A DNA stretch of 64,000 nucleotides, from positions 2,170,001-2,234,000 of the forward strand of contig NC_083395.1 of assembly GCF_030864355.1 (NCBI RefSeq), read 5' to 3'. Positions 35,789-47,792 of this stretch are shown here, piece after piece (position 1 is the first letter of the stretch; each line of letters begins with the position of its first letter). The notes below the pieces were generated by a model that ran no database searches, had not been told where the DNA came from, and worked only from the letters and a program-made list of their open reading frames with translations. A program made the position numbers and the translations under genes. This stretch comes from Cutaneotrichosporon cavernicola (Eukaryota; Basidiomycota; Tremellomycetes; Trichosporonales; Trichosporonaceae).

Positions 35789-38700
35789 ATGCCGCCCCGC
35801 CGCTCATCCACAACCAGCACGTCGGTGGTTGACGCCGCGGCCGACCCACCACCCGTAGTCGACGCGGTCGCAACCAATGCGGAGGCAGGTCCTTCAACCG
35901 CTACAACCCCTATACGGGCGCGTCGGGCACCCCGTGAGAGCGCGCCCAACCGCAAGAAACGGCACATTACCGATCATGAGATGGAGCGCATCCGATTCAA
36001 GCTCGGACCGAACGGAGCAAAGACGCGGCGCGATGAGCTCGTGCTCGAGCGCGAAGCCGAGCTTCGTGTCGTCTTGGACGCACACGACATGGCAGTCAAG
36101 GAGATGTTCCATCTGGAGCGGTACGTTAGCATCCTCGAGGGTTGGGACCCCGAGGAAGCTCGCGTTGATAACTCGCCTGTGTTCTTGGACGTGAGATTAC
36201 GACCGCGAGCGAAGCTGATGGCAGTACAAGAACACCCAGTACAACCTTCTTGACCTGGTCGCGGCCAATTCGATCGGGTCGCTGGCTGTCCCGTCGCGCG
36301 CCAGTCTTGGACCATCGAGAACGACGAGACGCCAGCTGCACTTCAAGAGCGAGGCGCTTGGTATAGCGAATGGCGACAAGGGCAAGACGAAGGAGGAGAC
36401 GCCGAAGGGGAAGGGACGCACAGTCGAAGTGGAGGAGACGCCATCCAAGCTAAACACGCTCCGGAGAGGCAAGGCTGCCGAGTCCGAACCCGGACTTGAG
36501 CCGCATCAGCCCGCTCCCAAAAGGGGACGCCGATCAGCGGCAGCAGAGATGCCGCCTCCGCCTGTGCCGAAAGGAAAGAAGACGCGGCGTGCCACAATCG
36601 CTGAACCCGAAATGCTGGAGGAGCCGGAAGAAGAAGAGCCGCGTGGCAAGAAGCGACCGCGCGGGCGGCAGTCGCTACCAGTGCCGTCCAAGAAAGCGCG
36701 CGCGTTCGAGGAGGCGTCAGCCTCCCCAGGTTCCTCACCAGCTCCGACTGCCCCAGCTCGTTCACCTTCACCGACGCCGGTCCCAGCTCTGCCGTCGCTC
36801 GCACACCTCTCGTTCCCCCCACCTCCGCGCAGGCCAACATGGAAACGCTCTGGGCCGAGTCGCATCGTATACACAGACCCGGGACAGCACCCGCCGCCGG
36901 CGACCTTCGGTGGCGACATCGCCACGTATCTCAACTCGTATGTCCAGGTCGACGATGGCGCCATCACCGACACGGCGGTGCTCGAGGCAAGCGCGCAGCG
37001 CGAAGGTTACCTCCGCAATCGCGTTAACTGGTTGCAACACCAAGGTCGCCTCCTGCGGCTTCTGGACGGAGACGATGAGCCGCAGAAGAAGGAGCGTGAT
37101 CGTAGCCATCGGCGACAGGCTCCCACAGGTCCACCACCGCGCCAGACCGACTTCCAGGATTCCCTCGTGGCACACATGGTCCAAGTCCGCGGCGCGATGA
37201 TGGCCGAGGCCAAAGCCAAGCCCATGTACTGTCGACGCATTGCGCGCATGGTCGCCGCGCATTGGGAGCACCTTGCCAACAAGGACGAACGAGAGCGCGT
37301 CGCGGCCGAGCGTGAGCTCAAGCGTAAGGGACGCGAGGTCGTCAAGACGCTGCGGAAGCGGTGGGCGCTCGCGACAAAGATCGTCCGTGCAAAGGTCCTC
37401 GCGCAGCAGAGGCTGGAGCAGGACCGCCTGGGAAAAGAACACCTCCAGAACATGCTGCAGCGGAGTACTGGGCTGCTCGAGGCGCAGCGCGAGGATATCG
37501 TCAGCGGACGGCAGGGCGACGCAAACGACGGCGCTGACTCGGACGCCACGGACGATGTGTCAGCTGCTGAGGAGAGTGGGGACGAGGAGGAGGTTGGGCC
37601 GGAGGAGGGTGAGAAAGAGGAAGTGGGTCCCGACGATGATGGAGAGCGGGAGGGACCGGAAGGCGAAGAGGACGCCGACGTTCCCGTCTTGAAGACCGCA
37701 ATCGGCGAAGAGGTGGCTGTCACGTCTGGGCCTGCAGACGAGGGCGACGTCGCAGGCACTGTTCAGGACGGCAGCGAGGAGGAAGGCGGTGAAGAAGACG
37801 AAGAGGAAAGCGACGAAGGCGAGGACGCTGTCGACCTGCGGACCCTAGTCGGCATGGAAATCAACGACGCCGAAGAGGACAGCGAAGGGGACGATGAGGA
37901 CGATGGCGAGGGTGAAGGCGCCGCCGACGAGCCCAAGCCCGCGGCCGATCTCCTGGAAACGCCGAACGGTGCAGCTTCTCCAGCAGACGACTCGGTTGCG
38001 GGGGAGGTTGTGGGGGAGCCTGCGGCGGGGGCTCATGTCGCGGTGAGGCGGTCACAGCCTGTGACCGCCAACTCCCCACCTCCAGTTACATCCACGATCG
38101 CGGAATCTTCAGCCGCATCGCAACCGCCCTCACCACCAACCCCTCGTCCCCACTCTCGTCGCCTTGCAAAGAAGCGCCGACTGGAGGTCGCCGACGCCCC
38201 AGACCCGGATGCCAACGACGTCGAATTTGCAGACAGCGCAGACGTCGACGACGAGGATGCCCAGCTGGATGAGGCGATGGACGATGCGGAGGCTGCAGAC
38301 GACGACTCTGAAGACGCAGGCCTGCTTGCAGACGCCGACCTCCCGATCGAGGAGCTCCTGAAGCGCTACGGATACGACGTCAAGGCGGAGGCCGTCGTAC
38401 CTACCCCCGCGGAACGTGAAGAGGTGGCAGAGGATGCCGCAGAATTGGAATCTAAGCCGACTTCGGCCGACGCAGAACCAAAGCCCGCTTCGCCCAACGA
38501 CCAGTCCCTAACCGACGCAGCCCTTGAGGTTGCGAAGCGCGACTCTTCGCCCGCGCTTGTTGTGGACGGCAAGCGCCAACGAAAGGTCCGCACGGTGTGG
38601 ACGCCTCCTGACGATGCGCCGCAGCAGCTCGCATCCAAAGGCAAGAAGGGGAAGTTGCAGATCGTTGAGCCTGAGTCGTCGTCGGACATTGAGATCGAGT

Positions 38701-41443
38701 CGACGCCAGAGCTCTCGAGCGAAGAGGAGACCGACGAGGAGGAGGAGGCCGTGGAGGAAGTGGCCGATGTCGAAGAGGACCCCAATGCTCCTCGCCTTAA
38801 GCCGCCGTTCTTGCTCCGCGGTACTCTCCGTCCATACCAACAGGCCGGGCTCGAATGGCTTGCGAGCCTGTACGCCAACAACATGAACGGCATCCTCGCC
38901 GATGAGATGGGTCTCGGCAAGACGATCCAGACCATTGCGCTTCTCGGACACCTTGCATGCGACCTCGGGGTGTGGGGCCCGCACCTCATCATCGTCCCCA
39001 CGTCGGTCATCCTCAACTGGGAGATGGAGTTCAAGCGCTTCCTTCCCGGCATGAAGGTTCTGACGTACTATGGCAACCAGAAGGAGCGCAAGGAGAAGCG
39101 CGTAGGCTGGAACACCGAGAACGCGTGGCAGGTCTGCATCACGAGCTATCAGATTGTCCTCGCGGACCAGCACATCTTCCGCCGAAAGAACTGGGTGTAC
39201 ATGATTCTCGACGAGGCGCACAACATCAAGAACTTCCGCTCGCAGCGCTGGCAGACGCTCCTTGGCTTCAAGACGCAGCGCCGCCTTCTGCTCACAGGCA
39301 CGCCGTTACAGAACAATCTCATGGAACTGTGGAGTCTGCTATACTTCCTCATGCCAAACGGCATCACGGCGGACGCGACTGCTGTTGTCGGATTTGCGAA
39401 CCACAAGGATTTTATGGAGTGGTTCTCAAGTAAGGCTGCTTGCGTGAGTGTCATCTGACAGCAGACCCGATGGACAAGGCGGTCGAATCAGGCGAGACGA
39501 TGGACGAGGACATGATCGACACAGTCAACAAACTGCATACGCTGCTGCGCCCGTTCATCCTGCGTCGCCTCAAGTCCGAGGTCGAGACGCAGCTGCCCGG
39601 CAAGTTTGAGCACGTCGTTTACTGTCGCCTCTCGAAACGGCAGCGATTCTTGTACGACGAGTTCATGTCCCGTGCGGAGACGCGCGAGACACTTACGAGC
39701 GGCGGGTACCTCGGCGTCGTCAACGTCCTTATGCAGCTACGCAAAGTATGCAACCACCCCGACCTGTTCGAGGTACGGCCTGTGCGCACGTCGTTTGCCG
39801 TCGACAAGGGCGTGGCGGGCGCGTTTGAGCCAACGGACCTGCTCGTACGCAAACGCTTGCTCGACTCGGCCGACGATCTCGACTTGGCGTCCATGAACCT
39901 GATTGTCACCGGGCGCGAGGGCGAGTCGGGTTGGGTGGCCGGTCACCGCGCCGGCCTGGATGCGAGCAACCAGCTTCCCTACGCCGGGGAGGACAAGGAA
40001 CGTACGCGCAAGCCTAAGATGGACGCACGCACCCCCGCCGGCTGGCTCAAATACCGTGAGGCTGTCGAGCTCGAGAAGCTCAAGGCGCGCTGGCGGGCCA
40101 TCCGCGACGTCAACCGCCGCCGGTGCCAGAGCGGACCGATCTACGGTACGACAACCATCGAAATGCTCAGCGACCTCCCTCGCCTCTTACTCCCGGACAC
40201 GGTCGTGCACCGTCCTGCTGACCTGTACGGCGTCCACCTCCCACCGGCAGCGGGGCTCGTGCGCTCGCACATCGAGCGCTTGGCCAACGTGTCGCCCGTC
40301 ATCGACCGCTTCGCCGTCATCCCACCGAACGCTGTTGCGCGCGATGTTGCGGCGTACGCTCTCCCCGGCGTCGATCCCGCGCACCCATCTCTAATCGACC
40401 CTGCCTTTGACTCACTCCACGGCCCGAGTGTCAAGTTGCAGATCGCATTCCCAGACGCATCACTGTTACAGTACGACTGCGGCAAGCTGCAGAAGCTGTA
40501 CGAGATGCTGCGTGACCTCAAGGCTGGCGGCCACCGCGTGCTCATCTTTACGCAGATGACGCGTGTGCTTGACATCCTCGAGATCTTCCTCTCGTACAAC
40601 GGGCACCGCTACCTGCGCCTGGACGGAAGCACCAAGATTGAGGACCGGCAGATTATCACCGAGCGCTTCAACTCGGACTCGCGAATCTTCTGCTTCATCG
40701 CGTCCTCGCGCTCCGGCGGCGTGGGCATCAACTTGACCGGTGCAGACACGGTCTTCTTCTACGACTCGGACTGGAACCCGTCCATGGACCGGCAGTGCAT
40801 GGACCGTGCGCACCGCATCGGCCAGACTCGCGAGGTTCACATCTACCGTTTTGTCTCGAGCCACACAGTTGAGGAGAACATGCTCAAGAAGGCCAACCAG
40901 AAGCGACTGCTCGATCGCGTCGTAATCCAGGAAGGTGACTTTACGACCGAGTTCTTTGGGCGCATGGACTGGCGCGACATGCTCGATGACGACGTGCGGG
41001 AGACTCGCGAAAAGGAAGGCGTCGAGGACGTTGAGCTTGAGCCTGAACCCGAGACCGAGGACGTCGCGCAGCACGCCGCGCACGCTGGCGAGGGCCGCGA
41101 GTTCGCGGCCGCCCTCGCAGAGGTCGAGGATGAGGAAGACGCTGCCGCAGCGCGGGTCGCGCTCGGCGAGGGTGAGATGGATTTTGCCGAGTTTGACGAG
41201 GACAAGAAGGCACAGGCTCAGGCCAAACGCCGCGACGAGAGCGAGCCCGCCCCGTCTGGCGGCGTGTCGCGTGCGTCGGCGAGCGCTATCCCATCACATA
41301 TCGCCAGCTCAGTCGGCACGCCGATTTCGGCGTTGGAGGAGGAGGAGGAGGAGGACGGGTACGACGACGACGACGTCGGGGGTGTCGATGAGTACATGCT
41401 CCGTTTTGTCGAATGGGACTGGGACTACTTCTCGTCGCTGTAG
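35789..41443 (+). CDS. SWR1: SWR1 chromatin-remodelling ATPase (H2A.Z exchange)
   Basis: SWR1 is the Snf2-family ATPase that swaps H2A for H2A.Z in nucleosomes. From the ATG at 35789, two introns (36191-36224, 39430-39464) give 1,861 residues. An HSA domain lies near residues 450-540 (RQTDFQDSLVAHMVQVRGAM; YCRRIARMVAAHWEHL). Very acidic stretches follow (about 37540-38300 and 38680-38790), as expected for histone contact. The ATPase begins at LRPYQQAGLEWLASLYANNM with Walker A ILADEMGLGKTIQTIALLGH, DEAH box ILDEAHNIKN and LLLTGTPLQNNLMELWSLLY. Lobe 2 (HRVLIFTQMTRVLDILEIFL; MDRAHRIGQTREVHIYRFVS) follows a large insertion of about 250 residues (39760-40480), the split that separates SWR1/INO80 from other Snf2 enzymes. 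The HSA plus long acidic N terminus favours SWR1 over INO80. Confidence 0.93.
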
Positions 41444-42571
41444 GCTGTTTGTGTGAGAGGGTCTACATCCGCATGAGCAACAGACGTATGTACATATAAT
41501 GTATGCTATTGTATACGCAGTCTTGAGCAAACGGGACCTTGGAAATGGCCGTTTCTCTTTCTCTTGCTCCATGCCATCCGTTCATTCTCGTGCGCTGCGT
41601 CGCACCGCCTCGCTCGCACCTGCCAGCCCTTCTCGCCGCTACACAGCGGTGGTCCGTGTCATACTGTACTCGAACAAGCCTTCATATAATTTGGTGTGCC
41701 ACAGCACAGTTGGTGGTTCATGCTTAAACCGTTGTCAATTTCGTAGCCGAGTTCGGAGGTTGAGCTCCCTGGTTGGCCCCAACGATTGTTCCTTGACGAT
41801 AGTTCCTGGGCAGCGTCGTCTGTGTCTCGGAGGCATCAGAGGTAAAGATGGTAGGGGTTGGGTGGAGTGTTTGAGTGCCTATCTCTGTCGAGCTCTGCCA
41901 AGCTGTGTCTACCACCCAACACGATGGCCGCTCCACAGACTACGCACAGGTGAGTGCCCTTGATAGTTCCTGGAAACGCTTTGAATGCCAGCGGGGTTGT
42001 TAAGCGGAGTCCTTAGTCTTCACCCGGGGCCTATTGATTTCTAGGGGGTTCCCATCACTTCACTTGCGGCGCTGTAAATAGCACTAGCACGCGCGTTGTT
42101 GATCGCACAACTTGGTGTTGCTGTTGCAGCTGCGAGATAGCGCTCAACAGCTGGCTGACACCCACGACAGTCCACAGTGTCTTGTTGCACCTGCCATGCT
42201 TGCCAAACGGTGACTGCGGAGGTGTAGAGGTGTATTGATCCAGGGCAGTTGGGCTGATATCACAACCCCAGTTTGTGACCTGACGTGCGCCAAGACATTG
42301 TATTGACCACCAAGGTGCCTGAGCAACCGATTGTTTCACCCCAATCCAACCTGTATCCCATCCGAGGCCACGGCCGTACATCGCGCGTGCGTGTCGCTCT
42401 GCGTTCTGCGCCATCCGTACAGTATATCGAAGCGTGACACTGACACTGATACGCCGCCGCCGCTGCTCACACCCCCTCATATCCCCTGGGGCCACATGCC
42501 GCAGCTGCCTGTTTCCCGACAGCCCAACTACAGTATAGCAGCCTGTCCACTCCCTTTAAGTAAATAGTGCC
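41444..42571. other. Intergenic, nothing recognised
   Basis: About 1.1 kb between the SWR1 stop and the symporter start. It holds the SWR1 3' flank and the symporter promoter. Short open frames occur on both strands without family features, and no tRNA or repeat was seen. Confidence 0.45.
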
Positions 42572-44692
42572 ATGGACATTCATTCTCCTCATCTCTTACG
42601 GCCCACTATGCCGATCCTCAATTTCCTGCGAAAAGTCGTCAACATTGTCGCGCCGCCGCCGCCAAAGTCCACAGACGGACGCGACCAGTGGCCATCGCGA
42701 GCGGCGTTCCTCCTAGCCGCAATGGGTGGGTGTGCCGGCCAGGGAAACCTCCTCCGCTACCCATCGGTGGTGTACAACAACTACGGGTTACAGTGGTTCA
42801 TCCCCTACCTTCTGGCCGTGACTTTGATTGCGATCCCGGCTCTCATCCTCGAAATCAGTGTCGGACAGGCTTACCGTGGAGGAACGGTAATCGCTTTCAA
42901 CAACATTAACAAAAGGCTCCGAGGCGTCGGCCTCGGGCCGGTTATTGTGAGCTTCATCGTCACTCAGTATTTTACAGTCAATCTGGCGTGGATCATGACC
43001 TATTTCCGCCACAGCTTCACCTCGCCCCTCCCATGGACAGGCCGCATTGAAGAGTTTTACAACAAGAACGTCATCGCAAACCCAGAACCGATACTGGGAG
43101 CACTGTCCGATGACGGCAAGAGTGTCCTCTCTTTCACGAAATACCCCTACATCAACCTCATTGGCGAGACTGTTGGGTGGTCGGCGTTTGTGTGGCTGCT
43201 CATCTGGCTGAGTATCTGGCGTGGTGTCGGTCTCACCGGCCGCGTGGTTTGGTTTACCATGGGATTGCCGATCGTGAGTGACATGGGTGTGGCGAGAGAT
43301 TGTACAGTACTCGACTTGTACTTGTACTCGACTTTTGGACATTCAGTCCAGCCAGACCTGAGGCTAACGTTCCAGGTCACGACCATCATCTTTGTCGGCC
43401 GCTCGCTCTCTCTCGAAAATGCCAGTGCAGGCGTGCGCTTGGTGTGGGCGACGTGGCGCTCGGACCAACTCCGCTCCGGCACCGTGTGGCAGACGGCTGT
43501 CGGCCAAGTGTTTTTCTCAACAGGCGTCGGTTTTGGCTACTTTACCTCGTACGCGAGCTACAACCAGAAGCACAGCAACGCCGTCATGGACGCCATCCTC
43601 ATTTGCAGCTCCAACGTGCTCTTTGAGAACTTTGCCGCCTTTGCCGCCTTTGGCGTCATCGGCTACCTCCGCCGCTGGCCGCAGGACGGCGTTCGCCTGG
43701 GTGCCTTTGTGCTCGGTTTCCTCACCCTCCCCGAAGCGGTCCTGCACATGCCGGGTTCCAACTTTTGGGCCGTACTCCTCTTCTTCACACTCATCGTACT
43801 CGGTTTCTCAAGTGCGTTTGTCATGCTCGACGTCGTTGCGACCATGTGGGTCGATTCGGGAACAAAGCTCTCCCGACCAACCATTGTCACTACCCTCACC
43901 CTCGTCTCGTTCCTCATGTGCCTGCCCTACTGCACCCAGTTTGGCTACTACTTGCTCGACGGAATCGACAGGTGGATAAACAACGTCGCTCTTGTCTGTG
44001 TCGTGTGGTCCGAGGTGGTCATGTCCACTACCGTATACCGCTGGACCGACGTGAGGGATCAGGTCGGCCTCCCCGCCTTTGTGGTGTACAACGTCGGTTT
44101 CTTCGGCGCACAAGTGTTTGGAATCGCCCTCGCACACGGTATCGGCAACCCTGGCGCCGGCGCCGGCGCCGGTATCGGCTTCTGGGCCGTCATGTCGGTT
44201 ATCGCGACCCTCATTGCTGAACAGCCCATTTCGCCGGCACCGCGAAAGTGGAACCGCCGCTTCATCGACCGATTCTGGTACCTCGCCTTCTACACTGGCA
44301 ACCAGCTGCGGCGGGACCTCAACGAGATTGTTGGCCAGGGCCGCAACTGGAAGATCCCAGTCTTTGTGCCCTTCCTGTGGCGCTACGTCTCGGGTCCGGT
44401 CCTCGCCATCATCTTCAGCTTTGCGTTCCCCGAATTCCACACGCTCCGTTACGACCCGATGATGATCGCCGGCTTCATCCTCTCTATCCTCACACTCACT
44501 ACCATGATCGCCGGCTTTGTTATGCCGCGCTATTACGGCAAGTTTATGTCGCCGGAGCGTCGTGACGAGGGTAGCGAACCAACAACTGCGAACACACTCA
44601 AGCTTGACCTTGACGAGTCCGTGAGCTCAGGCTTGTCTGTAGACGACTCATCTTTGGATGGCATAGATAACGGCGTTAATAACGAAAAGTAG
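42572..44692 (+). CDS. Sodium:neurotransmitter symporter family (SNF) transporter
   Basis: This is a polytopic membrane protein of the SLC6/SNF type. From the ATG at 42572 it would be 706 residues unspliced, and 672 if the 102-nt in-frame intron at 43274-43375 is removed. The family start is clear: WPSRAAFLLAAMGGCAGQGN, then LLRYPSVVYNNYG (unwound TM1), followed by FIPYLLAVTLIAIPALILEI. Later TM segments include VGFGYFTSYASYNQKHSNAV, ICSSNVLFENFAAFAAFGVI and VLLFFTLIVLGFSSAFVMLD. About twelve helices are expected. The C-terminal cytosolic tail is acidic (NTLKLDLDESVSSGLSVDDS). Substrate and coupling ion are not predictable; fungal members are poorly studied and could move amino acids or related amines. 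An alternative start at 42608 (MPILNFLRK) is possible. Confidence 0.88.
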   Translation: MDIHSPHLLRPTMPILNFLRKVVNIVAPPPPKSTDGRDQWPSRAAFLLAAMGGCAGQGNLLRYPSVVYNNYGLQWFIPYLLAVTLIAIPALILEISVGQAYRGGTVIAFNNINKRLRGVGLGPVIVSFIVTQYFTVNLAWIMTYFRHSFTSPLPWTGRIEEFYNKNVIANPEPILGALSDDGKSVLSFTKYPYINLIGETVGWSAFVWLLIWLSIWRGVGLTGRVVWFTMGLPIVSDMGVARDCTVLDLYLYSTFGHSVQPDLRLTFQVTTIIFVGRSLSLENASAGVRLVWATWRSDQLRSGTVWQTAVGQVFFSTGVGFGYFTSYASYNQKHSNAVMDAILICSSNVLFENFAAFAAFGVIGYLRRWPQDGVRLGAFVLGFLTLPEAVLHMPGSNFWAVLLFFTLIVLGFSSAFVMLDVVATMWVDSGTKLSRPTIVTTLTLVSFLMCLPYCTQFGYYLLDGIDRWINNVALVCVVWSEVVMSTTVYRWTDVRDQVGLPAFVVYNVGFFGAQVFGIALAHGIGNPGAGAGAGIGFWAVMSVIATLIAEQPISPAPRKWNRRFIDRFWYLAFYTGNQLRRDLNEIVGQGRNWKIPVFVPFLWRYVSGPVLAIIFSFAFPEFHTLRYDPMMIAGFILSILTLTTMIAGFVMPRYYGKFMSPERRDEGSEPTTANTLKLDLDESVSSGLSVDDSSLDGIDNGVNNEK
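43274..43375 (+). other. Probable 102-nt in-frame intron in the symporter gene
   Basis: The stretch starts GTGAGT, has GCTAAC about 10 nt from its end and finishes TTCCAG. It is a multiple of three and free of stops. Splicing joins WFTMGLPI directly to VTTIIFVGRSLSLENA, restoring a continuous hydrophobic helix. Retention would insert a charged 34-residue loop. Confidence 0.75.
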
Positions 44693-44925
44693 CGGGCGAT
44701 CGCGCATTCCTGCTTGTATTATCTACACACGATGTCTTCTTGCGGCTCGTCGTCCTGGTTTCGAGTCTGGCCCTTTTTGGACTCTGAAGAAACCTCGGTC
44801 ACCTCCACTCACAGGCTTGGAGGATATCTGTGCACCCCTGCACACATGTACAGTATACATCGTTGGCCTGCGTGCGACTATGTGTTCAGAAGCTAACACC
44901 TCCGTGCGCTCGTCAACGATGCCAA

Positions 44926-46917
44926 CTAGAAAGAGAGCACAAAAACAACCCCAAAGGAGATGAGATACACGTGCTCCGCATCGGCGCGGATGATGAGCGG
45001 ATTCCTATTGCCGGTCGAGATGTATGCTGCGACACCACGGCGCGACTCGGTCGACCAATCCCAAGCGGCCGTCAGACGCACGCTATCATCACTGCATGGG
45101 ATGACCTGCTCTTTGCAGGAGTGACGTGCCACATCCTTGGCTCGATTGCTCCCGCTGAGCTCGAGTGCGGCTCCCATTGGGTGGCGGTGTAGCACGTCTC
45201 CCCCAGGCCGGGCCGCATAGTCGCCCACGAGGAGTGTGGTGGCGGCAGCCCCTCCGTGATGGTCGAACGCAAGATGTACGGCTCGCAGTCCCATCACCTG
45301 TGACGCATCGATGAAATATGGCCCACCAAACTCGTGGGTGAAGTATTGGGCGACGTCTGCCCGTCTGAGGCTGGCGGTGAGTGTCGGCGAGTGGGGATTC
45401 GGTAAAGCAGCGCCCTTCTCCCAGTTTCCAAAGTTCTTGTTCTTTTCGGAGGAGGTTTCATGCCCGTCACTTTCTGTGGGATCCTCGCCGCCGTCGGCGC
45501 CTCTATGAAATCCGTCGGTCCGGTTGAACTCGTCGCCAGAAAATGATGAACGGGGAGGCCGCGCCCTCTCCTGGACCATGCGGCGCAGCGGCCCCAGCCT
45601 GGCCGATGTCACGTACGTATTAAGTCGGAGAGATTCTTTGTCCTCTTCCGGTGACAACATGTGTACAACAGGTGACGCAGAGAGCAGAAACAGACGCCCG
45701 TGGGGGTCGAAGGACACCCCGAGATATAGATATTCAAGTTGACCCGGGGTGACGTTGGCCAACTCCTCCAAGAGCGGCAGAGGCCGGGGGATCTCGACAA
45801 ATGCCTCGACTGTTCCAGGGTCGTGCTGGTCATTGGGCGGCAGAGCATGCTCAAAGCGGAAAACAGGGCCTTCAAGTCCACGTTCCTCATGCCCTTCAGG
45901 GCGGGTTAGCGGAGCTTGGATGGATCCGGTCGGGATATCACGTTCGTCGTCGCCTCCGTCTCGGTGACTGTTGTCGGACGCCATGAGAAGCTGTGCTTGG
46001 CCCCGCAGCATGGTACCCCAATTCTTCATCTCGAGCCCGTCACCATACTCGCACCTCACAGTAAGCTGCTGCCCAGTGCGCCAATCGACCGCAACCCATC
46101 CGTTGCGCGCAGCGATGCCGACCTCGGCGATGCCGCCCGGGGACAGTCTGAACATCCATCTCACCCTCCCTCCAATAACATATTTGAGGGGACACAGGCC
46201 GCACACCTCAACATCCCGGGCGTCGGGGTGCGGGATGGCGGTATTCACACCGTGGGTACGCTCGTCAGGCTCTGCAAGGAACACGTGGATACGACAGTAG
46301 ACCAGAATTCCATCCAAGAGGTGGCTTTCCGCTCCAATGCGCGTCGTGATTACGCCAACAGCGTTGTCCTCGCGACACACGTCGATATCGTCGAATCGGA
46401 AATCGGTGGCATATGCCCAGCTCGGAAGCTCCTTCACGGACAGGTTGCGCGAATGAGTGAGGTCCGTGATGACCCATCCGACGAGGTGTCTCTCACCATC
46501 ATCCTCGGAGCTCGGTGAGAGCATTTTCTGAGCCACCAGCCCGCAGCTGATAGATGGCAACTCCAGGAGATGCGAGTCAACCGGAAATGGCTGGCCGTCG
46601 GCGTCACGAGCGTCCCCAGGTAGCCTGTAAATCGTCTTGGGAGTCAGGTTACACCAGTTCTTCTGCACGCTCATGAGGCGCTCGATCTTGGCAGAAGCGC
46701 TGCCGGGGCCATCCTTCAGCCACTTGCCGTACCAGTCTGGGAAACCATAGTATTGTGCACGTAGCTCGACCTGCAGCGACGAATTGCATGTGACGATGCG
46801 ATTGAGGTTGCGGCACGTTGCGGAAGCTGCGAGGAGGCTGCGCCAGTCGAGGTGGGACAGGATGGCGGTGAGGGCGTGGTCGTGCTCGTCTGAGGCGAAG
46901 AAGTTGAGTCCCGTCAT
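44926..46917 (-). CDS. F-box-like protein, unknown function
   Basis: A single-exon gene of 663 residues from the first in-frame ATG at 46917 (MTGLNFFASDEHDHALTAIL). The open frame extends further upstream only through non-ATG codons. Residues about 10-40 (HALTAILSHLDWRSLLAASA, then TCRNLNRIV) match the F-box pattern of a short helix pair that binds Skp1. The rest is poorly conserved-looking. It has several beta-rich stretches (HLVGWVITDLTHSRNLSVKE; NGWVAVDWRTGQQLTVRCEY; EYLYLGVSFDPHGRLFLLSA), compatible with a propeller-like fold, and a Ser/Asp/Glu-rich insertion near 45480-45560. Fungal genomes carry many such lineage-specific F-box proteins, thought to recruit substrates to SCF ubiquitin ligases. 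A substrate cannot be named. Confidence 0.7.
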   Translation of the reverse strand: MTGLNFFASDEHDHALTAILSHLDWRSLLAASATCRNLNRIVTCNSSLQVELRAQYYGFPDWYGKWLKDGPGSASAKIERLMSVQKNWCNLTPKTIYRLPGDARDADGQPFPVDSHLLELPSISCGLVAQKMLSPSSEDDGERHLVGWVITDLTHSRNLSVKELPSWAYATDFRFDDIDVCREDNAVGVITTRIGAESHLLDGILVYCRIHVFLAEPDERTHGVNTAIPHPDARDVEVCGLCPLKYVIGGRVRWMFRLSPGGIAEVGIAARNGWVAVDWRTGQQLTVRCEYGDGLEMKNWGTMLRGQAQLLMASDNSHRDGGDDERDIPTGSIQAPLTRPEGHEERGLEGPVFRFEHALPPNDQHDPGTVEAFVEIPRPLPLLEELANVTPGQLEYLYLGVSFDPHGRLFLLSASPVVHMLSPEEDKESLRLNTYVTSARLGPLRRMVQERARPPRSSFSGDEFNRTDGFHRGADGGEDPTESDGHETSSEKNKNFGNWEKGAALPNPHSPTLTASLRRADVAQYFTHEFGGPYFIDASQVMGLRAVHLAFDHHGGAAATTLLVGDYAARPGGDVLHRHPMGAALELSGSNRAKDVARHSCKEQVIPCSDDSVRLTAAWDWSTESRRGVAAYISTGNRNPLIIRADAEHVYLISFGVVFVLSF

Positions 46918-47792
46918 ATTGTAGCTTGTGGAGAAGGTGATGGGAAGAGGAGAGACCAAAAGACAAGTTCGGGATGTGGAGTGCACTGCCCTTAGAGCAC
47001 AGGTTCATCCCTTTGAATCGGATCTGAGTGTCTGGCGAATTGCGCGACATTTAATGTTCTGGTCTGTGGCACCTTTGTGGATCCTCGCTATCAATTCATG
47101 GCTCGTTGGCTTTATGAATAGTGAAAGAGTTTTCAACACAACGGCACTAACATGGGTTTCTGGCTGCTCTCAGCTGGTCCAATTCAGTCAACCGCTGGCC
47201 GCCGGCCCTCGAGGTGAGCCAGGGCTTGGTGGATATGGTGTGTGGGGCAAGTACATGTAGCCACGGCCCAGACCCTAAACCGCCAGCCGGGGTAACAATA
47301 GCGTATCTGGGCACTATTGAGACCTCGCTAACAGTCTCATGATTATAAGGACATGGGTATGGGTACTCAAGGAAAGCTCGTCCGGGGTGTTTACGGGGAT
47401 GCCCATTCCTGGGAGGGCCATTCCTGGGAGGGCCATTCCTGAGGGCTGAGATCAGCCACCAACTTGAGTGGAATCAAGTTGCCAAAGGTCCTCCTGAAGC
47501 TGAACTGTTGACTTGAGCCATTTCATGCCCCACAGGAATTTCGAAACAAATGGCTGTCACAGATATGCGAGACATTTGGCACCCCCCAATCATTCCACGC
47601 ATTCCGCAGCTGTGAATCTCACCAACACGTGTCACCGATTACCCCATCTTGTCCACATCGCCACCCACATTCCCTGCGCTATCGGATGCCAGTGCGTGCT
47701 ATCCTTGCTAGTTCTCACGTATTCACAAGCAGACGTAAAACTACTCATCGGCGATACACCAAGATGCGTTTTCTTCATCGCTGACCCATATC
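46918..47792. other. Intergenic with a 15-bp tandem repeat
   Basis: This stretch lies between divergent genes (F-box-like, -; unknown protein, +). It contains a three-copy repeat at 47401-47445. No gene was supported. Confidence 0.45.
47401..47445 (+). repeat. 15-bp tandem repeat, three copies
   Basis: GGCCATTCCTGGGAG occurs three times in a row; the first copy differs at one base and the last at its end. Confidence 0.9.
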
